Assembly (NCBI RefSeq): GCF_040610475.1
Contig: NZ_JBEXMJ010000002.1
Span: forward strand, 527,541-591,540
Source of the DNA: Actinopolymorpha sp. NPDC004070
GTDB taxonomy: Bacteria; Actinomycetota; Actinomycetes; Propionibacteriales; Actinopolymorphaceae
Direction of reading: 5' to 3'
DNA: 64,000 nucleotides
Position 1 is the stretch's first letter. Every line of letters begins with the position of its first letter. The notes under the pieces were generated by a model. The model ran no database searches. It saw only the letters and a list, made by a program, of their open reading frames with translations, and was not told where the DNA came from. Of this stretch, positions 28,476 through 37,041 are shown in pieces. The translations under genes and the position numbers were made by a program.

Positions 28476-28886
28476 ATGGTGGATCAGGCACGTCAGCAGG
28501 AGCTCCTGCAGGCGATCGGACAGGCACTCTTCGACGAGTTGCCCGACGACTTCGCCTCCGCGCGGGTGGTCTGCTCGATGGTCGGGGACCAGGCGAGGTT
28601 CGACGTCGGGTACACCGACGGGTCCGGGCGGCAGTCCTCGACCGCGATGCCCGACGATCTCTACGAGTTGTTCCGGGACCTGCGGGACGCGACGTACGAG
28701 CCGGGCAAGGGCGCGTGGTACGTCGCCAGGTTCGAGCTCGCCGCCGACGGGCGGTTCAGCATCGACTTCGACTACGACAGCGAGCCCACCGTGGCGTCGG
28801 CGACCGAGGACGACTTCCGCGAGGACCTCGAGCGTTATCCGCGGGAGCCGGACCTGGTTCCCCCGTGGTACGCCCGGCGCACCTGA
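28476..28886 (+). CDS. immunity protein of the EsaG/YezG (DUF600-like) family
   Basis: 136 aa, acidic. The ending FDYDSEPTVASATEDDFRED followed by LERYPREPDLVPPWY closely follows the FDYDxEP...DDxxxDLxxxPRxxxxIPxWY pattern of YezG/EsaG immunity proteins that bind and block EsaD-type nucleases. The gene follows the nuclease gene by 11 bp, in the toxin-then-immunity order. Expression is expected to be coupled. A cytoplasmic location is expected. Confidence 0.8.
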   Translation: MVDQARQQELLQAIGQALFDELPDDFASARVVCSMVGDQARFDVGYTDGSGRQSSTAMPDDLYELFRDLRDATYEPGKGAWYVARFELAADGRFSIDFDYDSEPTVASATEDDFREDLERYPREPDLVPPWYARRT

Positions 28887-28943
28887 CGCGGCACCGGCGT
28901 CCCGCGTCCCGCACGTCGCGGGCTCACGGGATAGGTTCCGCTC

Positions 28944-30749
28944 ATGCGGATACGTGCCCCTGAGCTGGTCGGACGTGGCGGCTGGCTGAACACCGGCGGA
29001 CGGCAGTACGAGCTGGCCGACTTCCGGGGCCGCTTCCTGCTGCTGGACTTCTGGACCTTCTGCTGTGTGAACTGCCTGCACGTCCTGGACGAGCTGCGGC
29101 CGCTGGAGGAGAAGTACTCCGACGTCCTGGTCGTGGTGGGCGTGCACTCGCCGAAGTTCGCCCACGAGGCGGAGGAGGCGGCCGTCCGGTCCGCGATCGA
29201 GCGGTACGCCGTCCGCCATCCGGTCCTCGACGACCCCGACCTGACCACCTGGCAGGCCTACACCGCGCGGGCCTGGCCGACGCTCACCCTGGTCGATCCC
29301 GAGGGGTACGTCGTCGCGCAGTACTCCGGCGAGGGCCACGCGCACGCGCTGGACGCCCTGCTGGCCGAACTCGTCCCCGCCCACGACGCCCGGGCGACCC
29401 TGCGTCGGGACTCCTCGCCGTACGTCCCGCCGCCCCCGCCGGACACCGCGCTGCGCTTCCCGGCCAAGGCGGTGCCGCTGCCCGACGGCAACCTGCTGGT
29501 GGCCGACGCGGGCGCGCACAGCCTGGCCGTGCTGGCGCCCGACCTGGAGACCGTCGTCCGCAGGATCGGGACCGGTGATCGAGGCTTCCTCGACGGCGGC
29601 CCGGGTGAGGCGGCCTTCCGGGAGCCGAACGGCCTGTGTCTCCTCCCGCCCGACGTCGCCGCGTCCGCGGGATACGACGTGGTGGTCGCCGACACCGCCA
29701 ACCACGCCCTGCGCGGCGTACGGCTGTCGACCGGTCAGGTGCACACCCTGGCCGGCAACGGCCTGCAGTGGATGCGCGGTGACGGGGTTGGCGCGTTGTC
29801 CAGTCCCTGGGACGTGGCGTGGTACGCCGGCCAGGTGTGGGTGGCGATGGCCGGCATCCACCAGCTGTGGACGTTCGACCCGGCGACCCGGGAGGCGCGT
29901 CCGGTAGCGGGGACGACCAACGAGGGCCTGGCCGACGGTCCGCTGCCGGAGGCGTGGTTCGCCCAGACGTCCGGGCTCGCGGTCTCCGGTGACGGGCGCC
30001 GGCTGTGGCTGGCCGACGCCGAGACCTCCGCCCTGCGCTACGTCGAGGACGGCGAGGATGGCGAGGTGCACACGGTGGTGGGCACCGGCCTGTTCGACTT
30101 CGGCCTGCGGGACGGCCCGGCCGACCAGGCGTTGCTGCAGCACCCGCTCGGCGTGACGGTACTGCCCGACGACTCGGTCGCGGTCCTCGACACCTACAAC
30201 GGCGCGGTCCGCCGCTACGACCCCGCGGCGAACACCGTGACCACCCTGCTCACGGGTCTGGTCGAGCCGAGCGGCGCCGTCGTCGACGGGGACACGCTGG
30301 TCGTGGTGGAGTCGGCCGCGCACCGCGTGGCGAGGTTCCCGCTCGGCGGGCAGGTGCGGCCCGTACGCGAGTTCGCCCACCAGACCCAGCGCCCGGTGAC
30401 GACGATCGCGCCCGGCGAGGTGGAGCTGCTGGTGGAGTTCGAGCCGCCGCCGGGGCAGAAGCTGGACGACACGGCCGGTCCGGCGACCCGGCTGTACGTG
30501 TCGGCGACCCCGCCGGCGTTCCTGCGCGAGGGCGAGGGCAGCGGCACCGAGCTCGCCCGGCGGCTGGTCCTGGACGCCGCCGTAGGGGATGGCGTCCTGC
30601 ACGTGGCGGCCACGGCGGCCAGCTGCGACGTGGACGCCGACCACCCGATGTGCCACATCCACCAGCAGGACTGGGGCGTGCCGATCCGGCTGGCCGAAGG
30701 TGCCGGGACGACCCTGTCGCTCGTGCTCGGGGGCAGCGTCGAGGACTGA
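28944..30749 (+). CDS. NHLRC2-like protein: thioredoxin-like domain plus NHL-repeat beta-propeller
   Basis: 601 aa. The N-terminal thioredoxin/TlpA-like domain (1-150) keeps the redox motif CVNC within FWTFCCVNCLHVLDEL. From about 165 to 470 six NHL-like repeats form a beta-propeller (GNLLVADAGAHSLAVL, DVVVADTANHALRGV, RLWLADAETSALRYV and so on). A C-terminal beta domain of about 120 residues carries DADHPMCHIHQQDWG. This is the architecture of NHLRC2, whose function in bacteria is unknown. There is no signal peptide. TAGGTT ends 6 nt before the ATG and no ribosome site is seen, so the mRNA is probably leaderless. Confidence 0.88.
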   Translation: MRIRAPELVGRGGWLNTGGRQYELADFRGRFLLLDFWTFCCVNCLHVLDELRPLEEKYSDVLVVVGVHSPKFAHEAEEAAVRSAIERYAVRHPVLDDPDLTTWQAYTARAWPTLTLVDPEGYVVAQYSGEGHAHALDALLAELVPAHDARATLRRDSSPYVPPPPPDTALRFPAKAVPLPDGNLLVADAGAHSLAVLAPDLETVVRRIGTGDRGFLDGGPGEAAFREPNGLCLLPPDVAASAGYDVVVADTANHALRGVRLSTGQVHTLAGNGLQWMRGDGVGALSSPWDVAWYAGQVWVAMAGIHQLWTFDPATREARPVAGTTNEGLADGPLPEAWFAQTSGLAVSGDGRRLWLADAETSALRYVEDGEDGEVHTVVGTGLFDFGLRDGPADQALLQHPLGVTVLPDDSVAVLDTYNGAVRRYDPAANTVTTLLTGLVEPSGAVVDGDTLVVVESAAHRVARFPLGGQVRPVREFAHQTQRPVTTIAPGEVELLVEFEPPPGQKLDDTAGPATRLYVSATPPAFLREGEGSGTELARRLVLDAAVGDGVLHVAATAASCDVDADHPMCHIHQQDWGVPIRLAEGAGTTLSLVLGGSVED

Positions 30750-30778
30750 GCCCGGCCCTGCTCCGGCCCTGCTCAGGC

Positions 30779-31705
30779 TCAGGCTTCGGGCGTGCGCTCG
30801 GGAGCGGTTCCGGCGAGCCGGGTCAGCTCGTCGAGTGCGGATTCGAACAACGGCTCGGGATCGCCTCCGATGTGGGCCAGATGCCCGAACGTCTCCAGCG
30901 AGATCAGGCCGTACACCCGTACCCAGCACTGCAGCAGGGTGGAGATCGCGGCCACCGGAAGCGAGTCGACGGTCACGCCGGCCGCCCGGGCGCGGGTGAG
31001 CACCTCGTCGCGGTAGCCGGTGAGGCTGGTACGCAGGGCCGCGGGCAGGGTCTCGTCGGCGGGCACGTCGAACGACCGTGCGGCCCACAGTCTCAGCATC
31101 GTCTCCTCGAACACCCAGGCCAGGTCGTGGACGGCCGCGATCACCTCGGCCTCCACGCCGCCGTCGTTGTCCCCTGTGGTGTAGGCGGCGCCGGTGGTGT
31201 CGGTGGCGCCGGCTGGCGTTCCGGTGTGGAGCGTGAGCTGGTTGAGGTGGTCGGCCGGGTGCGCGAAGAGCAGCGCGAACTCCGCGCGGTGGTCCAGCGA
31301 CCAGCGGCGGAACGCCCGGCAGATGCCGACCGCCTGGTCCAGCGGCTCGGGGCCGAGGGAGGCTCGATAGTCGCGCAGGGCCGCGCTGACCTCGTGCGCG
31401 ACCGACGCGCAGCCCAGGTCGAGCAGGCCGGTGCGTCCCTGCGGTGCGTAGCGGTAGAGGGCGGGCGGGGTGACCCCCAGCCGGGCCGCGACCGCCGCCA
31501 TGGTCACCGCGGGCTGTCCCTCGGCGACCACCAGTTCGCGGACGGCGGCGCCGATGTCGGCGAGGAGCTCCCGCCGCCGCAGTTCCCGGCGGCTCGGCCG
31601 GACGTCCGACGCGGCCGGGGCCGCCGGGGCTGGGGCCGTCTGGTGAGCGGACGGGGACGGACGGGGACCACGCGCCGATGTGGCCGCTCTCATGTCGTTG
31701 GTCAC
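30779..31705 (-). CDS. TetR-family regulator (WHG-type C-terminal domain)
   Basis: 308 aa. A long Ala/Pro-rich N-terminal extension (about 35 residues) precedes the DNA-binding domain (about 38-90): ELVVAEGQPAVTMAAVAARLGV and TPPALYRYAPQGR. The C-terminal ligand domain resembles TetR_C_13/WHG regulators. It is divergent from an MMPL exporter, with a dyad operator at 31719-31745 between them, so it most likely represses both itself and the exporter until a ligand arrives. The GTG at 31705 has AAGGACGAG upstream; ATG 31693 is an alternative. Confidence 0.9.
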   Translation of the reverse strand: MTNDMRAATSARGPRPSPSAHQTAPAPAAPAASDVRPSRRELRRRELLADIGAAVRELVVAEGQPAVTMAAVAARLGVTPPALYRYAPQGRTGLLDLGCASVAHEVSAALRDYRASLGPEPLDQAVGICRAFRRWSLDHRAEFALLFAHPADHLNQLTLHTGTPAGATDTTGAAYTTGDNDGGVEAEVIAAVHDLAWVFEETMLRLWAARSFDVPADETLPAALRTSLTGYRDEVLTRARAAGVTVDSLPVAAISTLLQCWVRVYGLISLETFGHLAHIGGDPEPLFESALDELTRLAGTAPERTPEA

Positions 31706-31718
31706 CTCGTCCTTCGTT

Positions 31719-31745
31719 ACGATCCTTTAGCAAGTTTAGGATCGT
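31719..31745. promoter_or_regulatory. dyad operator between tetR and the MMPL exporter gene
   Basis: ACGATCCT (31719-31726) and AGGATCGT (31738-31745) are perfect 8-bp arms around an AT-rich 11-bp spacer. The site lies 14 bp from the TetR start and 28 bp from the MMPL start, inside a 67-bp divergent region. It is the obvious binding site for the TetR protein. Confidence 0.8.
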
Positions 31746-31772
31746 CACATTTTCCGCATTCCGGAGGTATCC

Positions 31773-34094
31773 ATGCTCGCACGCTGGGCAGGGCTGGTCG
31801 TGCGCCGCCGCTGGTGGGTTCTTTCGGTGGCGGCGGCCCTCGCGGTGCTCGCCGGAGTCGCGTCGACGACGCTCACCGGCCGGCTCGACCAGGGCGGGTA
31901 CGACGTGCCCGGCAGCGAGTCCGTGCGCGCGAACTCCGCCGTGGCCAGGACGCTCGGCGGCCACGGCGTGGACGCCCTGGCCGTCTACACGGTGCCCGCG
32001 GGCCGGTCGATGCGCGACCCCGCGACCGTCCGCGCCGTCCAGCGGAAGGTCGCCGGCCTGCCCGCCGCCAAGGTGGCCGGTGCGACCGGCTGGTGGCAGC
32101 AGCCGGCGCAGCTGTCCCGCGACGGGCGTACCGCCGCGGTGGGCATCCGGCTGAAGACCACCGCCAAGGGTGACCAGCTGGCCGACTGGGAGGCCGTGCA
32201 GCGAGAGCTCGACGGTCAGAGCGGCGCGACGTACGGCGTGCGGGGCCTGACCGTGCGGTTCAGCGGCTGGGCGGCGATGGGCGTTGCGGTCAACGCACAG
32301 ACCGAGAGCGACCTGAAGCGGGCCGAACTCGTGTCGTTCCCCGTCCTGATGGTCCTGCTCGTGGTGGTCTTCGGCGGCTTGGTCGCGGCCGGCCTGCCAC
32401 TCGTGGTGGGCGGGATCGGCATCGTCGGCGCGCTCGGCGTGCTGTGGGTGCTCTCGGCGTTCACCGACGTGTCGGTGTTCGCGATGAACATCGTGACGCT
32501 GCTGGGCCTCGGCCTGGCCATCGACTACGGGTTGTTCATGGTCAGCCGGTTCCGGGAGGAGTTGCACGCCGGGACGACTGCGGCGGGTGCCGATCGAAGC
32601 GGCGGCAGGGAGGCCGACCGGGAACGCGTCCGGGCCGCGCTGGCGGTGGCGATGCGCACCTCCGGCCGCACCGTCCTGGTGTCCGGCCTCACCGTGGCCG
32701 CGGCGCTGTCGGGGCTGCTGGTGTTCCCGCAGGGGATGCTGCGCTCGATCGGGCTGGGCGGGATCGCGGCGGTCATCGTCGCGGCGCTGTCCGCGGTCAC
32801 CGTGCTCCCCGCGCTGCTCGCCGTGCTGGGCTACCGGGTCGACGCGCTGGCGGTCCCGTGGGGGCGGAACCGACGCGCCGGCCGCCCCCGGAGCACCGGC
32901 CGGCATGCGCGGTCGGCGGTCCGGACCGAGCGCGGCTGGGGCCGCATCGGCCGGGTGGTGATGCGGCAACCCGCGCTGGTGGCGGTGGTCGTGATCGGCG
33001 CCCTGCTGCTCGCGGGTACGCCGTTCCTGCGCGCGGAGTACGGCGAGGTGGACGCCTCGGTGCTGCCCAGGGGCAACCCGGTGCGTACCGCCACCGAACA
33101 GGTCCGCGACCGGCTGCCGGCCGCGTCCACCGACGCCGCCCAGGTGGTCCTCGTCGGCGCGAACGGAAGGGCGCCGGGGCAGCAGGCGGTGCGGGAGTTC
33201 TCCGCCGACATCTCCGCGGTGCCCGGCATGGGGCAGGTGGCGCCGCTCGGGGGCAAGGGTGACCGGGTGGTGCTCGCCGCGCAGGTCGACGGCGACCCGC
33301 AGGGCGAGGCCGCGCAGGATGCCGTACGGAAAGTACGCGACCTCGGGCCGCCGGCGGGTGTGGACGAGGTGCTGGTCGGCGGCCCCACCGCGTCGCTGGT
33401 CGACTCGCTGCAGGCCATCGGCGACCGGTTGCCGTGGATGCTCGCGGTGCTCGCGGGCGCGGTGCTGGTGCTGTTGTTCCTGGCGTTCGGCTCGGGCGTC
33501 GTACCCGTCAAGGCGGTTCTGCTGTCCGGACTGTCCCTCACCGCGTCCTTCGGCGCCGTGGTGTGGATCTTCCAGGAAGGGCACCTGACCGGCCTGCTGA
33601 ACACCGAGGCCGGCCCGATCGACGCCTCCATCCCGGTGCTGATGCTGGCCGTGCTGTTCGGGCTGTCCACCGACTACGAGCTGTTCCTGCTGTCCCGGAT
33701 CGCCGAGGCCTACCGGTCGGGTGCGTCGGCGAAGGAGGCGGTGGTGATCGGCCTCGGGCGCACCGGCGGGCTGATCAGTGCCGCCGCCCTGTTGCTGGCG
33801 GTGGTGGTCGGGGCGTTCGCGCTGAGCGGGCTGAAGTTCATGAAGCTGATCGGCCTCGGCATGCTGATCGCGATCGCCGTGGACGCCACGATCGTGCGCG
33901 GGCTGCTGGTGCCGGCGGTGCTCGCGCTGCTCGGCGGTGCCGCCTGGTGGGCGCCCCGCCCGCTGGCGCGGCTGGCTCACCGGCTGGCGCTGGAGGGGCC
34001 GTCGGAGCCGGGCCCGGACGGCCCGGAGCCTGATCCGACGCCTGACTCGGAGACCGGCCCCGAGGCCGACCGGGAAAGGGCTGCTACCTTCTGA
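31773..34094 (+). CDS. MMPL/RND-family exporter
   Basis: 773 aa with the duplicated six-helix RND layout typical of actinobacterial MMPL proteins. Helix 1 is near residues 13-31, an extracytoplasmic domain spans about 32-170, and helices 2-6 lie at about 185-360 with GLGLAIDYGLFMVSRFREE as the conserved proton-relay region. After a second external domain (about 395-550), helices 8-12 contain GLSTDYELFLLSRI. It should export lipids or small hydrophobic compounds using proton motive force. GGAGGT lies 6 nt upstream of the ATG. Control by the divergent TetR protein is likely. The stop codon overlaps the operator of the next tetR gene. Confidence 0.92.
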   Translation: MLARWAGLVVRRRWWVLSVAAALAVLAGVASTTLTGRLDQGGYDVPGSESVRANSAVARTLGGHGVDALAVYTVPAGRSMRDPATVRAVQRKVAGLPAAKVAGATGWWQQPAQLSRDGRTAAVGIRLKTTAKGDQLADWEAVQRELDGQSGATYGVRGLTVRFSGWAAMGVAVNAQTESDLKRAELVSFPVLMVLLVVVFGGLVAAGLPLVVGGIGIVGALGVLWVLSAFTDVSVFAMNIVTLLGLGLAIDYGLFMVSRFREELHAGTTAAGADRSGGREADRERVRAALAVAMRTSGRTVLVSGLTVAAALSGLLVFPQGMLRSIGLGGIAAVIVAALSAVTVLPALLAVLGYRVDALAVPWGRNRRAGRPRSTGRHARSAVRTERGWGRIGRVVMRQPALVAVVVIGALLLAGTPFLRAEYGEVDASVLPRGNPVRTATEQVRDRLPAASTDAAQVVLVGANGRAPGQQAVREFSADISAVPGMGQVAPLGGKGDRVVLAAQVDGDPQGEAAQDAVRKVRDLGPPAGVDEVLVGGPTASLVDSLQAIGDRLPWMLAVLAGAVLVLLFLAFGSGVVPVKAVLLSGLSLTASFGAVVWIFQEGHLTGLLNTEAGPIDASIPVLMLAVLFGLSTDYELFLLSRIAEAYRSGASAKEAVVIGLGRTGGLISAAALLLAVVVGAFALSGLKFMKLIGLGMLIAIAVDATIVRGLLVPAVLALLGGAAWWAPRPLARLAHRLALEGPSEPGPDGPEPDPTPDSETGPEADRERAATF

Positions 34095-34116
34095 CCGGAT
34101 GGGCCCAACCGGTCAG
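34091..34116. promoter_or_regulatory. 26-bp near-perfect palindromic operator before the second tetR
   Basis: CTGACCGG (34091-34098) and CCGGTCAG (34109-34116) flank a 10-bp centre containing GGGCCC. The full 26 bp are symmetric except at one mirror pair. The site overlaps the MMPL stop codon (34092-34094), and a -10-like TACCTT (34085-34090) abuts it. It lies 33 bp before the TetR ATG. This is a strong candidate autoregulatory operator of the TetR-ABC operon. Confidence 0.8.
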
Positions 34117-34148
34117 CTGGTGGGGCAGTCGGAGAGCATGGGAGTGGG

Positions 34149-34823
34149 ATGGATCGGACCGAGCGCGTGCTGGTCGCCGCAGCCGAGCTGTTCGTGCGGT
34201 TCGGGGTGGCCAAGACGACCGTGGACGAGATCGCCCGGGCCGCCGGCATCTCCAAGGGCGCGATCTACCTGGAGTTCCAGAGCAAGGACGCCCTGGTCGA
34301 GGCACTGGTCCGGCACGAGCTGCGGGCCTATCTCGGAGCCGCCGCCACGCGCGTCCAGGCCGATGAGCAGGGCGGCCGGCTCTCCCGGATCTACCACCAC
34401 TGCACCGCCGAACTCCTCGACCGGCCCTTCCTGCGGGCGCTCTACACCCGCGACGTCGAGGTGCTGGGCACCCGCCTGCGCCGCAACCCGCCCAGCCCGA
34501 GCGGCCCGCGGCTGGCACTCAGCGAGGCGTTCGTGGAACGCCTGCGGTCGGCCGGCCTGGTGCGCGCCGAGGTCGACCCGGCGGTGCTCGGCCACCTGAT
34601 GGGTGTGATCTCGCTGGGCATGATCATGATCGGCCCGGTCCGCGCCGGAGCCGAGACCGGTCCCGCGCTTCTCGGCCAGACCCTCGACCTCGTTGCGGAC
34701 ATGTTCGCCGCGACCGTCGACACCCCACCCGGCGAGGGCGACGTGGCGGCCGGCAAGCAGGCGTTCCTCGACCTGTTGGGCCAGATCGGCGACACCCTGG
34801 ACGTGGAGAAGGTGACCGCATGA
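34149..34823 (+). CDS. TetR-family regulator
   Basis: 224 aa. The N-terminal HTH is clear: RVLVAAAELFVRFGVAKTTV with DEIARAAGISKGAIYLEFQSKDALVEAL. The C-terminal domain is all-helical and includes a hydrophobic patch (GHLMGVISLGMIMIGP). It is the first gene of an operon with an ATP-binding protein and a membrane protein, with 4-bp overlaps at both junctions, so it probably controls this transporter in response to its substrate. The palindrome at 34091-34116 is the likely binding site. A GGGAGTGGG stretch precedes the ATG. Confidence 0.92.
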   Translation: MDRTERVLVAAAELFVRFGVAKTTVDEIARAAGISKGAIYLEFQSKDALVEALVRHELRAYLGAAATRVQADEQGGRLSRIYHHCTAELLDRPFLRALYTRDVEVLGTRLRRNPPSPSGPRLALSEAFVERLRSAGLVRAEVDPAVLGHLMGVISLGMIMIGPVRAGAETGPALLGQTLDLVADMFAATVDTPPGEGDVAAGKQAFLDLLGQIGDTLDVEKVTA

Positions 34824-35455
34824 CCGCGCCGCTGCTCGTCGTCGACGGGCTCCGCCACGCCTACGGCGCACACACGGTCCTGGACGCGGTGTCGTTCACG
34901 GTGAACGCCGGCTCCGCGCTCGCCGTGGTGGGCCGCAACGGCACCGGCAAGAGCACGCTCCTGCGCTGCCTCACCGGCGCGGAGAAACCCACCGGCGGCA
35001 CGGTGACCTTCGACGGGGCGACGTACGAGGAGACCTCCGCCGACATCCGCCGCGACGTGGCCACCGTCTTCGACGACATCGACTTCTTCCCCGATCTCAC
35101 CGTCGCCGAGCACCTCGACCTGCTGGCCCGCGCCCACGGCGTGCCGGATCCCGAGGACGCGGTCGACGACACCCTGCGCGAACTCGGGATCGACGGCACC
35201 ACCCGGCAGTTCCCCAGCACGCTGTCGTCGGGCCAGCGGCACCGGCTCGCGCTGGCCACCGCGTTCGTCCGGCCGCGCCGGCTCCTGGTGCTCGACGAAC
35301 CCGAGCAGCGGCTGGACGTCGAGGGACGGCAGTGGCTCGCCGAGAAGCTGCGGTGCGATCTGGCCGCCGGGGTGGCCGTGGTGTTCGCCAGCCACTCACC
35401 GGACCTGATCAGGGCCGTCGCCACGGACACCCTGCGCGTCGGCGGCGACGCGTGA
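34820..35455 (+). CDS. ABC transporter ATP-binding protein
   Basis: 211-aa nucleotide-binding subunit. Walker A is GRNGTGKST (about residues 38-46), the signature is LSSGQRHRLALA, and Walker B is RLLVLDEPEQRLD, where Gln follows the expected catalytic Glu. The H-loop His lies in VVFASHSPDLI. It energises the membrane protein encoded next. The start overlaps the TetR stop (ATGA) and the stop overlaps the permease start (GTGA), so the three genes are translated as a coupled unit. Confidence 0.93.
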   Translation: MTAPLLVVDGLRHAYGAHTVLDAVSFTVNAGSALAVVGRNGTGKSTLLRCLTGAEKPTGGTVTFDGATYEETSADIRRDVATVFDDIDFFPDLTVAEHLDLLARAHGVPDPEDAVDDTLRELGIDGTTRQFPSTLSSGQRHRLALATAFVRPRRLLVLDEPEQRLDVEGRQWLAEKLRCDLAAGVAVVFASHSPDLIRAVATDTLRVGGDA

Positions 35456-36975
35456 CCGCCAGGGTGGGCGCGCCGTCGACTCCCGGCCGGCCGGTCACCG
35501 TGCCGACGGCGCGGAGCCTGCGGCGGGAGATCCGGCAACGCCGCCGCGACCACTCCAACCGCACGCTCGGGCAGGCGCTGGACCAGCTCTACCTGTGGCT
35601 GTTCGCGGTGCTCATGGTGGGGTCGATGGCCGGTACGACCCTGTCCCGGGCCTGGCTGGAGATCGCCCGCTGCTCCGGGCCGGGCTGCGTGGACGCCCGG
35701 CTGGTGCTGCCGCTGCCGCTGGGTGCGGCGGTGCTGGCGCTCGCGGTGCGGACGCTGGTCGCACTGGGACCGCTGGTGGCCAGCCGGGCGTCGGGGACTT
35801 TCCTGCTGGGTACGCCGGTCGACCGGCGCGGGCTGCTGCTCCGGCCGGCGGCCGCGCTGCTGGCGGGCGCGATCGTTCTCGGGGCCGGGCTGGCGTCCGT
35901 CCTCGTGCTGCTCACCTCCAGCCACCCCGCCGCGGTCGGCGCGGGTGCCCTGGCCGGCGCGGGTGTCGGCGTGGTGGCGGTGGCGGCGTCGATCCTCGTC
36001 CAGGGAACGCCGAAGGTACGCCGGGCGCTGGGCATCGGCTGCGACGTGGTGGTGGTCGCCACCCTGGCCGTCGTACCCCTGCTGCTCTTCGACCGGGCCG
36101 TGTGGTCGACGGCCTGGGCGCGGCCGGGTCCGCTGGTCGCGTGCGCTGTGGTGGCGGGGGTCGCTGCCCTCTTACTGGTGGTCACCGTCGTCCGCCGGGT
36201 CGGCCGGCTGCCACGCCGGGACCTCGTCGCCGGAGGCGAACTCCTGTCCGGGCTGGCCGGTGCGGCGGCCTCGCTGGACACCTCGATGGTGTCCGACCTG
36301 CTGGTCGCCCGGAGGTTCCGGCAGCGCGGCGCCGGGCGTGTCCTGCGCGGACACGGGAGCGGTCTGGTCGCGGTCGCCGTACGGGAGGCGCAGCGGTCCC
36401 TGCGGTCGCCCCAGCGGCTGGCGCTCGCCGTGGGTCTGCTGGCGGTGCCGTACGCCGTCGACCGGATCGGCGTACCCACGCTCACCCCCATCCTCGCCGT
36501 GGTGGTCGGGTATCTCGCGCTGCGCCCGCTTGGCGGCGGCCTGCACGTCGTCGCGCGGTCGGCCGGGCTGCGGCGCGCCTTCCCGGTCACCGACCGGCCG
36601 CTGCGGATGGCGTTCGCGGCACCCCTGGTTGCGGCCGCCGTCCTGTGGGCGCTGGCCGCGCTGCCCGCTGTCGCCGGGAACTCCATGCTCGTCTTCGGGT
36701 TCTCCGCACCAGAACCCGCCGCGGTCACCTGGCTCGCGCTCGCCGCGACGATCGCCGCCGGTGGGATCCGTTCGGTGACCCGGCAGCGGGTCAGCTACGA
36801 CGGCCCGCTCATCTCCACCCCGGCCGGCGCGCTCCCGGCGGGCTTCGTGGCGCAGATCTTCCGCGGACCGGACTTCGCCCTGGTCGGTGTCGTGCCGCTC
36901 GTCTTCGGGCTGCCGTGGGTGCTTGCCCTCGGCCTGCCGCTGGCCCTGCTGGCGTTCGCGGCGTACCGCGGCTGA
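35452..36975 (+). CDS. membrane protein, probable ABC permease (DUF6297-like)
   Basis: 507 aa with about ten to twelve hydrophobic segments beginning near residue 45 (LFAVLMVGSMAGTTL) and continuing to the C-terminus (LALGLPLALLAFAAY). The Arg-rich N-terminus SLRREIRQRRRDHSN followed by TLGQALDQLYLWLFAV resembles DUF6297 membrane proteins found with ABC ATPases in actinobacteria. The transported substrate is unknown. The GTG start overlaps the ATPase stop by 4 bp, which supports a joint transporter. No further operon member follows. Confidence 0.75.
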   Translation: MTARVGAPSTPGRPVTVPTARSLRREIRQRRRDHSNRTLGQALDQLYLWLFAVLMVGSMAGTTLSRAWLEIARCSGPGCVDARLVLPLPLGAAVLALAVRTLVALGPLVASRASGTFLLGTPVDRRGLLLRPAAALLAGAIVLGAGLASVLVLLTSSHPAAVGAGALAGAGVGVVAVAASILVQGTPKVRRALGIGCDVVVVATLAVVPLLLFDRAVWSTAWARPGPLVACAVVAGVAALLLVVTVVRRVGRLPRRDLVAGGELLSGLAGAAASLDTSMVSDLLVARRFRQRGAGRVLRGHGSGLVAVAVREAQRSLRSPQRLALAVGLLAVPYAVDRIGVPTLTPILAVVVGYLALRPLGGGLHVVARSAGLRRAFPVTDRPLRMAFAAPLVAAAVLWALAALPAVAGNSMLVFGFSAPEPAAVTWLALAATIAAGGIRSVTRQRVSYDGPLISTPAGALPAGFVAQIFRGPDFALVGVVPLVFGLPWVLALGLPLALLAFAAYRG

Positions 36976-37041
36976 CCGTCACCCCGCTGACGCAAGGGCT
37001 GACGCACGGCTTCAGTGGGACTCGGCCGACGTCAACCGGTC

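Noticed and set aside
31605..31625. Extra copy of the GGACGTCC palindrome seen before the dehydrogenase operon
   Set aside because: It lies inside the TetR coding sequence and lacks the outer bases of the 12-bp site, so chance is the simplest explanation.
28419..33980. Very long open frame on the minus strand opposite the NHL, TetR and MMPL genes
   Set aside because: It is rich in Arg, His, Gln and Pro and shows no domain. It mirrors well-conserved plus-strand genes, as is common in high-GC DNA.
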